Of a DNA stretch of 64,000 nucleotides, positions 23,104 to 35,800 are shown one piece after another. The notes beneath the pieces were generated by a model. It worked only from the letters and a program-made list of their open reading frames with translations, searched no databases and had not been told where the DNA came from. The stretch lies in the NCBI GenBank assembly GCA_026874595.1, contig CM049321.1, positions 49,023,297-49,087,296 on the forward strand. Reading direction: 5' to 3'. Within the stretch, counting starts at the first letter, position 1. Every line of letters starts with the position of its first letter. Both the position numbers and the translations under genes were made by a program. Origin of the DNA: Sipunculus nudus (taxonomy: Eukaryota; Annelida; Sipuncula; Golfingiida; Sipunculidae).

Positions 23104-26100
23104 CTGCAACAACGTATAAACACATATTATGTGACTTGTAAGAGAACATGACGTAATGCAAAATTACTTGATATAGAAATAATAAAAGATGATGAAGTCA
23201 TTTGAGAATACACCGTAGGTGAAGACAACCCTGGGAGATACATGTCATGCTACATCTTTTTTTTGCCCATTTACATTTTCTGCCAGATATTGAAATATTT
23301 ATAAAAACAAAATGAAAATCGGCCATGCATGATAAAACCTTATCATTGGAGGAGGCCTATAAGTGAGAGCTCACATGAAAAATGTACAGTAAAATAGACG
23401 AGCACACCAGTGTATTTCACTGTACTGAAGCTACGCTGTTACCTCAGAAACCTAACCTTTGCGGAGATTACATTATCAACCATGTTCTACTTCCGTCTGT
23501 TTGAATGTTTGTTGTCATTCTGTTTTCATTTTTATTCTATTTTTATTCAAGACTTTCAGGATTTCAATCAACTTATCCATAAACTGGCACTGGAAGCAAA
23601 TTGAAGAATTTGGTATTTTCAAACAGGTGCGTCAGTCAGACACACGAGTTTATTGCGTTTGACCTGGATATGAAACCAGCATTATGCGCTCTATCAATAA
23701 TCTCTAATTTATCATATATATTATAATGATTCCTATAATAATAGTATTTGAATAGCATACACACAAAAAAATTCTAACCTGCACTCCAGCACTTTGTCAC
23801 ATGTTTAAAAATTTGTTTATAAGACATTGGTCCAATTATTTCATCAAACAGCATTCACGTTGGTGTGGTCAGCGACAATGAGAACGTCATTCCATATACA
23901 CATATAGATACAGAAATTCAATAATGCAGTACAAAACATTAGCAATGCCTATTCTCTGTTATAAAAAGGTATTAAAAAGAAAAATTATAAGCTCTAGAAG
24001 ATGTTATTATTCCTACGAGGTTGACCCGTATGGTATTTAAACTTGGAGAAAAAGGAAGTGTAAATTAATAGTTTATATAATGAACAATAACATTCGCAAA
24101 TATTGGTTCATATCATGCAGTCTCAGATCGAGCACCTGTATTGAACATATGAAAAGAGCTGGCTTTTTGTTATATAACATGAGAAATGGAAATTTATGAT
24201 TAACAGAGATTAAAGGCAAAATAGAGATGACAATCATTGACATGTTTTAGGGCGATTTTCTCAAGTTTCATTTCTTAAAATACGATTAAAAATGCACAAA
24301 GTCAGCAGTTTACCGCCTGTGGCGTATTGATTTTCGACAGAAAAAGCCCGTGAAGGTCCCCGCCGTAGGTGGTATTTAGCTTATTTAACAGACGTTTAAG
24401 GATTTTATATTGTACGCCCTGTACTCGTCTTGAAACAGGTGACATCGTATAAGCCCATATTGAACCAGCTTGTTTATTCAAGGAATGTTTAGTACGGAGC
24501 TCGTGAATGCCGAACCTCCGCAAGCGTGACATCAAGAGGGAAATTCAATATTCTGTTCCCTGGAGCGCATACTGTAAACCGAGAGAGCGAGCGACAATAA
24601 AATTTAGTTTTGTACCAGGTGAGCCGAACAAACACAGGTAAACGTAGTGCTGTGAACTGTCATGACGCTGACAAATTGCCATAGCAACCGCTTTATCACT
24701 TACCAGAAAATAAAATCGAAATGTAATAATGTTTTTAGCAAAATCATTAAAAATACGATTTTTAGCGCATTTTAAGTCTTGTCGGAGAAAAACGGAGAGT
24801 TTAAATTATATCTAATTATAGAGTGTGCCAAGACAGTGTACTTGCACTGCAACACCATGTATATAATAATTTGGATAAAAATCATACATATTATATATCC
24901 ACTGTATACACATAGTCTATTATACCACTCTTGAGACATGCTAGACTTGTTCAAAACTCGAAAAACCAACAATCGGTGAAGAGAACCGGTCTCAAAATAC
25001 ACAAACGAAACAGAGAATAGTTAGGGTTAATTTAGGTCACGTTTTATGTAAATTATGAATTTGCTTCTAGAGAATTCTGATAAGTTAAATTATCAAGCAA
25101 ACTTAATAATACGTGTGTGTGTGAGTGCGTGTTGATTACAGCTGTGTCTGATATCATTATGAGAAAAAAATTGTTAAGGCTAAACAACATTTACTTTATT
25201 AGCACTATATAAGTGTATATTTGACCTTCAAATAAAATTCAACAAACTAGAAATAATCGAAAATGACAATAAATTGACTTTAACGAAATCGAAATCATCA
25301 AATGTTACCTTGCGTGTTGTGACCTTGACCTTCATCGTCAGATTCCCACATGCTGTCGTCTGAACTGATACTCAGGAGTTCAGCGTTTCCGGTCACGTGA
25401 CTATTATACATCTTAATGCGCATCCCCCAGGTCATATTGGGGTCACGGACAGTGTTTTTGAAACGCCGCCGAGCGTTTGCGAACCAGTTGGACACTTGTG
25501 TAAGAGAAAGTTGGGAGTGAAGTGCCAATTCAACCTTTTCAGATTTGCTTGGATATGGATTGTTTTTATGTTCATATAACCACTGTTTCAACGGCCGCGT
25601 CATATCCTGTAGTGTTTGCCTCTTCTGTCGAATCTTTTCCGGAAAAGTGCGTCTGAAAAGACATGAATTTTTTAATCATAAATTTGGAAATTAAAATTCA
25701 CTTGTTGTCTCCGCCAGGTGGGTATACGCTCATCAATGTTTGTATGTGTGTTTGTTCACAACACAACTCACACATCTATAAACGGAATCACAGGAAGTTT
25801 TCATGGCATTTCGGGAATGGGTCAGTACATGATCGGGATACAGGAACGTCATTAAGGAATATTCACAAATGTTTATGTAGTCACGTATACACGAATGAAC
25901 CCAGGAATATGGACCGAATATGTAAATGCATAAATGGCGAAGACTTGATTCCTTGTAATGCAAATTTCATTTTTTTTGTAATTAAATCTTTCACATGGTA
26001 TGAACAAAAACGGAATCAAGCGCTGGGTATTTTAACTTCGAAGGCATCTTTTCTATATGATTATGTGCATTGCCAGTAAAGATAATTTGCGTTTGGTAAA

Positions 26101-27859
26101 TATAATTTGCGTTATTGCCCAATGGGCTGAATTCAGGGTTTGTCAAATCCTGTCAGATAAAAGGAAGAGGTTTCAACAAGAACCTTACATTCGAAACTAC
26201 TCGGCCGATCGTTGCCGATCAGCCTAATAATAAACGAAAATATATGGTATTGTTCGCCGGAAATTCTGCTGGTTACCGTTTCTGCTGACTGGTCAAACGT
26301 TTTCAAAGTTTACAAAAATTATATATTGGTAGGCGATAACTAGGTACAAATGTCTATAATATTGACTTGGTATGTTGGAAATGTTGAAAATGAAATATTG
26401 CTGACAGCAGATTTAACTTGAAAGTTCTGTGTATCATATATAGATGTTTCATTTATCGTCCACTAGGGGTCGACCTTGTGGCGAGCACTTTATCCTCAAC
26501 TGGGAAGTTTTTCCTTTCCATTTCTTAAACCAGTGTTCTCATCTCGCTTAAAGGGTGGAATCTGTAAGAACTGAAAAAAATACATTGTTTGCTATTACAC
26601 AGCGCACAACATTTGTGCACTGACCCGGCCTTGACAACGCCATCCCGGAATACTTTCCATGGCGGCTTCCTGTATACATCCCAGGCATGAAGACCTGAGG
26701 TCCCGGTTTGGACTAGAGTCCGGATTTGAGTCCACTTTTTGTGGGGTCTCTGACTTGGACTCGAGGGTCCTTCACTCGGACTTGTACTAGGACTCGGATC
26801 GAGGTAAGGACTCAAGAAATCAGGATATCAGGTTCAGTAGAAAAGAAAATAGTGACACAAATTATATAAAGACAAATGCGTGATCTACAAACAGGATAAG
26901 ACTATACAAAGTCAGTTTTAGCTCTGCGTCAGGGGATAAAACGATATTTAACATCAAAGGAAAGGTCACTTGTAAACTAACATAACATTTTAATCATTAT
27001 CTCTAATATTCCTTTTAAATTTCTTTAAAGAAGAAGACTTGTATTGGACTCGGACTCAAAGAAAGTGGACCTGGACTCAAAACTACAAGTACTCTGACTT
27101 GGACCCGGACTCCAATGGCCTGGAATCGGTCTTGCACTCGGACTCGGGTGGTGACTCGAATACAAAACTGATAAATCCGAGGCTAGAAGCCAACGGATTT
27201 GGCCGAGGTGTTCCGATGGGGGAATTTACTGTTAATGAAAAATAAGCATTTATCATTTGAAATATTATTCATACAACAAAAAACCATTTTATGTCAACAT
27301 GACGGGCCCGAACATTAAGTGTAAAATTCACACCGCAAGACCAGGTAAGGTGCCGACAATTACAGAGCATGCTATCGTGCTTTAAAGAAAAGGTCGAATA
27401 TGGTCAGGTTACGACGGAAGCGAAACAAGCAATTCAACGGGCATGACGTTCACTGGAAACCGCTAGTGATATATTTGAGAAGGGGACCAGTCTATTTAAT
27501 CTCGAGAACTTTTAGCAGGCCAGAGGGAAGTTTGCACTCCATATGTAGAATGACTCAGCATGAAGCAAACACAGATCCGGAGTTCTATAACCCGCCAGGC
27601 AATAAACGGTCATCTGTACAGAACACACTCTTTCCTTGGCGTGGCGTCAGTCTATACATAGGCCGAGGATAAAAGATTAAAAGACAGCAAGTGTTCGCTT
27701 TCTGAGGTTACGCACATGATGCATATATTATATATGTGTATGCGTGTGTATATGTGGGTGTAATATGTATATGAAGATTAAAGGACACCCAGTCTGCGTT
27801 GTCTAAGGTTATGTCGACAATTAATTTTTGTCTGTCTCGCTGTCTGTCTGTCTCTCCCT

Positions 27860-27933
<74 letters not shown>

Positions 27934-28021
27934 GAATATATATATATAGATATATAATTATACAAATGGTGTAATACCATAGAGCACTCTAGTAGTTATT
28001 TATTGGAGGAAACCTGTAGAT

Positions 28022-28068
<47 letters not shown>

Positions 28069-28605
28069 ATATGTGTTATAGATAAGCGTGATACTGATAG
28101 ACCTAACCTGGTACATTCGGCTTAGGAGAGAGCATGCATGTGAGCTAGTGTTAAAATACTCGATGCAATTGAAGAAAACCCACAAACCGAATAAGGTCGA
28201 AATAATTGAAGAAAAATTGTTATCACTTTCCCGCTGTACTGCATGCCTTATCACCAGGAAGTATTGAATTCATGTTACATGAATAATATATATATGCAGA
28301 TGCAACCGTGATTTTAACGTACTGAAAGTACAATTTGTATGAATTTGATTTTTTCCAGCTTATATATACAGAATGGACAAGTTATATCAGTATCACGTTA
28401 TGATTTGTTTACAAGAAAAACCTATTCTGGTCGATTCTGTGAACTCTATGTTGGATCAAAGGGTTGTGCGCATGCGTAGTGATACCATGTCAGGCACGTG
28501 CTGAAGCCAGGCGTGACTCGTATGCATGGTTTTATTTTGACCTGATATGATCTATGACCTGACAAAATCCGAGCAAGGTCTCCAGATATAGCACTTAATA
28601 TATAC

Positions 28606-28666
<61 letters not shown>

Positions 28667-29826
28667 ATTTTTTACATTAATGTACTTTGTATCATATAGT
28701 ACTAATAACTTATAAAGAACACAAAGACAACAAAGACGTGCATATACAAACATACATACATACATACACACACACATATATATATACACTTATAAAAAAT
28801 TGTCTGTGGCCTATCTTTATTGATTGTGTGTATAAGAGTGTGTGTGGAAGGGGGGGGGGATAGTCATATTTGGACATGTTAAACTGTTAATTATAAGACA
28901 GCGACCTTTTTATCCCTCTTTCTGTCTATCTATCTATCTATCTATTTATCTATTTATTCCTTTATCTGTGTATATATGTATATACATGAATATATCTGTG
29001 TATACACGTATGTATCCTGTCAAATTGTATTAAAGTACTGGCGGGAACTGCTTTCATTCAGACGATAGGGGAGTTATTGTTCAGATGTAAAATGATTTTA
29101 TGTACCAACACAGTCTGAAAACAAAGAAATATTTTTTCTTTGGTATATGACGCACGCAAATACAGAAACGTGTTTAGTGGGAACTTCTCAAACAGGTACG
29201 TTTGTCGTAGCGTGTCCCTGTTAGCCCGCTGTCGGTACATGCTTGAGGGTTTAAGTAGAGGTGTCGAGAGTGCAAAGAAATGGTTATCCACGTGTCCGCA
29301 TGGAGACCCCTTGCGTCAGTGCCGGGCCGTGACACCCTCGCCCGTCACACACCTGGACGTAGACGCCAGTTTTATCAGCGCATGACACGTTATCGTGGCT
29401 TAGTATAGCACACTACAATTATCAAACTGTTCTTCAAAATCGATTTCTAAAACGCCCATGTTGCAGGATGTAGGGTTTGTTTCTAGCCGGAGGTTTTGTA
29501 TTCACTAGTGTCTGTCTATGTGTTTGTTTGTTTGCCGGTCATTATCACTCGGATCCATGCCTCAAACTTCACCTCTATACAGACAGCAAGATTTAACTCT
29601 GTTCGGCAACCTCAGAATTAGACGCTGTAGTGTCCCTGTGATAACTAAAATGTTTTATTAAGGACAGGAGTGTCAGTACATAGTGAGGGGAGTGTCAGTA
29701 CATAGTAAGGGGGAATAAAAATGTACCCCTGATATTCAGAGAGTAATATTTATATGCTGGAAATAATATATGTATATTTAATCTTATACTTTTTGTAATA
29801 TCTCAAATATATTAAGGATCAGATGC

Positions 29827-29872
<46 letters not shown>

Positions 29873-32800
29873 ATAATTCAATATCCGTATAGCTTTACGA
29901 AGTTGCTCCAACATTACCCTATTGGTGACAACTCCCCCACCTCGCACTCACACACACACACTTTTAAAGATAAATTGACGCCATTGATCAAAGATACATT
30001 ACAGAGGTGTACATGGCCAGGTACATGGCCGGGTACATATTCCCTAGACGTAAGTTTTTGTCAATCTATTCGTCAGACCGTAACGTTTTTTTCGCGCGCG
30101 TTATCTCCTGAATCATTTGAGCAATCTTTGCCCTGACTTCTCCGAGCAATCGGTTTGACTTTTTTAAATTTTGATACCTATGAGGGCAATTGTAATTTCT
30201 GCAGCACATCTTTTCGTATGCTAATTTGAATTTGGGAAAACTCGCAAAATATGCAAAATATAAATTCTTTTATTTTTTAAATGACTGTAGATAATCAAAG
30301 AATGTTACACTATATGAGTAATTACAATGGAATTAACCATAGAGATGTTACGAGGCAAAAAGCTGGCGTTTTTTAGGGACACCCGATATACATATATAAT
30401 GTATGTATGGCTGTATATTACTGTGAAATTAAGTGCAGATTTACTTCTCGAGGAAAGAGTTGGACACTCGAATGTTGAAGATATTACAGAGCAGGATTTC
30501 TATACTTTAAGGACTGGGTAAACCACTTTGTTTATACATCAAGTCTAATCCCTCACTGCCGGAGGTAAGAAATCTAAAGAGCTCTTTGTTTAGCGAGTGA
30601 CGATGCATAAACATATATATAGGGAGGGTAGACTTGTGTTCGGGCCCGCCCACGTATGAGGATTCTGTGTATATATGCGAATCCTTTGTTGTGGTTTATG
30701 ATAACTCAGATCGCTATCACCAGACTCTGAAAGTCTGATGGTTATCAAGAAGGAAGCTTTTGTGCTCAATTTTTCCAAAAAGATTTTTTTTTCTGAATGT
30801 GAAGTTAGCGTGTAGGTTTTGGTTAAATATTATCTCTAAATTACATAAGGGGCAAAATCGGCACTACTGTACTTTTACAGAGAGCGGTAGTGTAATTATC
30901 ATATCGCGAGGTTTTTGACCGCTGGGTCGATGGTTCACATCCCGTTCAGACTATCTGTTTACAGTATTTGTAGTGATCCTGGCGTATTTCCCTCCTGCAT
31001 CCACTATACACGCTTTCAGTAATATTAAAAGTATATAATTAACTCAATAATTTTAAAAGCAAATCGAACTAGACATTTCTTGGCACCGCAGGTGCCAGAG
31101 TATCCCCAGACATAGTAGCCCCCCCCCCCCTTTAAGAACAGACCCCCATTTTTAGCAGCATATACTGACACTTTGCATATTTATTGTTTCTTCCATCTAA
31201 CAATCCACAATCATGTTGAAGATGTTGGTCCTGTGACCTTGATCTTTTTAAAGATGTGTCCTGTGACCTTGACCTTTGACCTCATGACCCCAAAATCAAT
31301 TTTGGTCTTGCTTTTCCAATGGGACATATACAAGTCAAGTTTGGAAACCATACATCAATAAAAGCAGGAATTATCATATAGAAACTAATTTTTGGACAGA
31401 TCGCTCCTGTGACCTTCACCTTTGACCTTGTGACCTCAAAATTGATAGAGGTTTTCCACTCTTGGCAGGTGAACTATATGTGCAAGATGAAAGATTTGAG
31501 ATGAATTGTTTGGCTGAAAATGCATCCACAATCTTTATTAAGAGGTTTCCTGTGACCTTGACCTTTGACCTCATGACCCCAAAATCAATTCGGGTCTTGC
31601 TTTTCCAAAGGGTCAAATACAAGTCAAGTTTGAAATCCATACATCAATAAAAGATATCATCCAGAAACTAATTTTTGGACAGATGGCTCCTGTGACCTTC
31701 ACCTTTGACCTTGTGACCTCAAAATTGATAGGGTTCTTCCTCTCTTGGCAGGTGAACTATATGTGCAAGATGAAAGATCTGAGATGAAATGTTTGGCTGA
31801 AAATGCATCCACATCTTTTTAAAGATGTGTCCTGTGACCTTGACCTTTGACCTCATGACCCCAAAATCAATTCAGGTCTTGCTTTTCCAATTGGACATAT
31901 ACAAGTCAAGTTTGAAATCCATACATCAATAAAAGCAGGAATTATCATTCAGAAACTAATTTTTGGACAGATGGCTCCTGTGACCTTCACCTTTGACCTT
32001 GTGACCTCAAAATTGATAGGGGTTTTCCACTCTTGGCAGGTGAACTATATGTGCAAGATGAAAGATCTGAGATGAATTGTTTGGCTGAAATTGCATCCAC
32101 AACCTTTTTAAAGAGGTTTCCTGTGACCTTGACCTTTGACCTCATGACCCCAAAATCAATTCGGGTCTTGCATTTCCAATGGGTCAAATACAAGTCAAGT
32201 TTGCATTCCATACATCAATAAAAGAAGGAATTATCATCCAGAAACTAATTTTTGGACAGATAGCTCCTGTGGCCTTGACCTTTGACCTTGTGACCCCAAA
32301 AATTATATGGATTATCCACTATTGCCAAGTGAGCTATATATTCAAGATGGAAGACCTGGGATGAAAGTTTGGCTTAAAATGCATCCACATCTTTTTAAAG
32401 ATGTTTCCTGTGACCTTGACCTTTGACCTCATGACCCCAAAATCAATTCAGGTCTTGCTTTTCCAATGGGACATATACAAGTCAAGTTTGAAACCATACA
32501 TCAATAAAAGCAGGAATTATCATCCAGGAACTAATTTGTGGACAGATAGCTCCTGTGACCTTCATCTTTGACCTTGTGACCTCAAAACTGATAGGGGTCT
32601 TCCTCTATTGGCAGATTACTTATATGTGCAAGATGAAAGGTCTGAGATGAAATGTTTGGCTGTAAATGCATCCACAATCTGTTTAAAGATGTGTCCTGTG
32701 ACCTTGACCTTTGACCTCATGACCCCACAATTAATTGGAGTTTTGCTTTTTCAATGGGACATATATAAGTCAAATTTGAAATCAATACATCAAATAAAAG

Positions 32801-35800
32801 CTGGAATTATCATCCAGAAACTAATTTTTGGACAGATAGCTCCTGTGGCCTTGACCTTTGACCTTGTGACCCCAAAATTTATATGGATCATCCACTATTG
32901 GCAAGTGAGCTATATATTCAAGATGGAAGACCTGGGATGAAAGTTTGACTTAAAATGCATCCACAGTATCTTTTAAAATGCCAGTCCAGTGACCTTGATC
33001 TTTGACCTCATGACCATAGAACCTATAGGGTTCTTACTTTAGTGGTGGGCCATACATAAGTCATGTTTGAAATCCATATGGCTCTCAACACTGGAGATAT
33101 CATAAGAGGTGTGTGATTTTCACCATATATGGCAATATTCAAGGTCAAGGCCACTATCATAGGAAAGGTCATGACCCCAATTTAAATAAACATCATCCCA
33201 TAACCCATACCTATGTATATGCATAATATAAAAGAAATCTGTCCATTAGTTTTTGACTTATAATGCTCACAGTACTGTAAGGTGGCAAATTGGGGGTATT
33301 AAACGGCATGAAAACAAGTAAAGAATAACAGGTGGCGCCACAAGTTTCTGGAACATGACAACCCTATCCATGATCTTCCATCAACTTGATTTTGGGATAA
33401 ATCCATGCAAGATTTCTTGAGATATTAAAGAATTTGTGTGATTTTCCCCAAAATTGGACCTATTCAAGGTCAAGGACACTCTCCTAGTAAAGGTCATGAC
33501 CTCATTTTAAATAGGCGTCGTCCTCTTACCAATATCTATACATATACCAAGTTTGGTAAAGTTCCGTGAAATATTTTTTGGGTTATCGCGCCAACAAGAT
33601 TTATATGCGGCGGCGGCGGCGGGAGCGGGACCGGTATGAAAACATAGTATCCCCCGACTTTGTCTGGGGATACAATAATATCTTTCGAAGGTCATAAGAG
33701 AATTTCAAATTGTGTTGCCGTTTGAAGTGGTGCTGTTAAATAGACAATGCTTTTAACATGCATGTGAATTTAACCATATTATTTTTCTACTGATGTATAA
33801 GCTTTACACTTCCAGTGTTCAAAAAGCATGGCGACCTTTGACCTTTCTGTACTGGCAAAAGAGCATCTTTCCCAGCCTCACTCTGATCTTTATCGATTTG
33901 ATGTAGTGGAGAATGAAAGCAGCGTCCGGGTGGCTTTCACAAAACACAATACGGCAGATGTCGTAAACGTCATTTTATTGTGGGTAGGGCCTGATTTATA
34001 AAGCTTGATTTTCTCCGATAATTAACAATAAACGTGTAATAAGAGTGAGTGAAAGTGGTGGTATATTTACCTGGATCTCTTTCAAGGTTACAGCATCTAT
34101 AGCGAAGCTGCCCCCCCCCAACCCCGTTTAGCGCAGTTGGTCAAGAAATTCTGGCCTCAACAGAGCTGCTCTGTGAAATGAGATTTCATTACGGAATGTC
34201 TCAACAATAATTTTTGTCATGGACAATTTTGCTCTCTGTAGTGACAGAAATTGCTATGGATTAGCATTCTCTCTCACGAGAAGGAATCTCACCTGATCTC
34301 ACCCTCTGTGAGAGAACTTAAAGGGGTTTATTCACATACTATGTACGTAAATCATCCTTAAAGTTTTATGGTATATGTCAGTATTTTGTACTAAAATCGG
34401 TGGCTCGGGCGTGTACCAGTCGCGAAATATGAAGCGCGGAAAAGAAACTAAAATTTATGTTAATGCTAGTTTACGCATGCTTTTTATTTGAATGTATTAT
34501 AACATTAAGCTCCCCATGCTTAGCTACAGTTTAGTATAATATAATTCTTTTTATTGTAATATTCTTATATAATCATTAGAACTTGAATATAATCTATTTA
34601 TACTGAGGTCGAGGTGGATTCGGTCTGACTGACTGAAAGTGAGAAGTCGGCGCTCGAGCCCGCACTGGCTCCCTCATCAACGACAAAATTTGACGAATAA
34701 AGTCGGTATATAATTTGTTATTTAAGGCGAAAATAGAAGATACTGATAGAGTAGATACTGATAGAAATTCGTAGTGAGTGAGGTGGAGGAAGCCGGAGAA
34801 CCCGGAGAGAACCACCGACCTTTGACAGGCCACTACAGCCTACTCTCAAGTCAGCACCTGGGATCGGACCCCCCTGGGTCGCCAGCGGAGAAGGCCGAGG
34901 GTTTTACCGGTCAACTGTCCAGGCCCCTGGGCTGATTCGGTCGGATTTCTGGAATTCTTATACTTCTTCGCCAAAGTCCAAGTCTGAATCTCGATGTGGA
35001 CTCGAGTCATACATACATCACTGGTCAAATTTCTCAGACATATATAGCATTAAGCAATAAGTTTTAAAACGTCCATATCAACCATGATGCTTCGAGTCCT
35101 TGGGTGTCATCACGCTGCATAAAAACAGGATTATCTCGCTGCATGTCTGAATGGATTTAATTTGATCCGTTCAAGATCAGGAGGTAATCAGGGTATCTTA
35201 CAGTGCTGTGGACCCCTACCTGTGCAAATGTAAATGGAAAATATGAAGTTGTGAATATGAGCTGTACAGTGCTAATCTATAGCTCTTTAATGCCTATGAG
35301 TAAATAAATGAATATATACACCGCTTATAATTGGCCCTGCATGGTACGAATTTGCAAATATGTCGTTATATTTCTGTAACATCAATTTATATTTTGTCCT
35401 ATTGTCTTTCATATTATTCATTTAGAATTTATTCATGTTATATAATTATGCTATACACAAACTCACGATCAACAAGAATTGGTCAACTTAAACATTAAAG
35501 ACGCTCGGTCTCTGGTGACCCTGGGCGGTTGCCTTCACCAGCTTTACAGATAGGTCATAAAGGAATATTCTATTATCGCAGGGAATGATTGTTTACACAT
35601 TTGTTCACTTCTTAATTTTAGTTAAAGAAAACCCTGTAAGATAAACTTCCCTTAATATGAAATTCCGCTGATAAAAAATAGTCAAGATCGAAATTATACA
35701 TAAGTAAAATCTGCAGTGTAGAACTTCCATAGGCAGGGCCGATTAATAGCGGGGAGCGCAAGGCCCGTCCCCCCACCCCCCCCCCCCCCATTTTCGACCT

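Noticed and set aside
25309-25652. Iroquois (Irx) identity for the homeodomain
   Set aside because: Irx shares PYP and WFANARRR, but RPLKQWLY, the KNTVRDP..TW..RIK.YN segment, SSDDS and the C-terminal AAMALT block are Mohawk features.
25663-26079. 138-codon plus-strand open frame
   Set aside because: It runs through an intronic repeat copy (25709-25975) antisense to Mkx and shows no domain; the other copy at 37288 does not keep the frame.
30884-30948. Functional tRNA gene
   Set aside because: Only A- and B-box-like motifs are visible; acceptor and anticodon stems do not pair convincingly.
31416-32940. Repeated 60-110-codon open frames in both strands of the intronic array
   Set aside because: They recur with the 288-bp unit and read the same repeat text in each copy; there is no start, splice or domain context. 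They are shadows of the tandem repeat.
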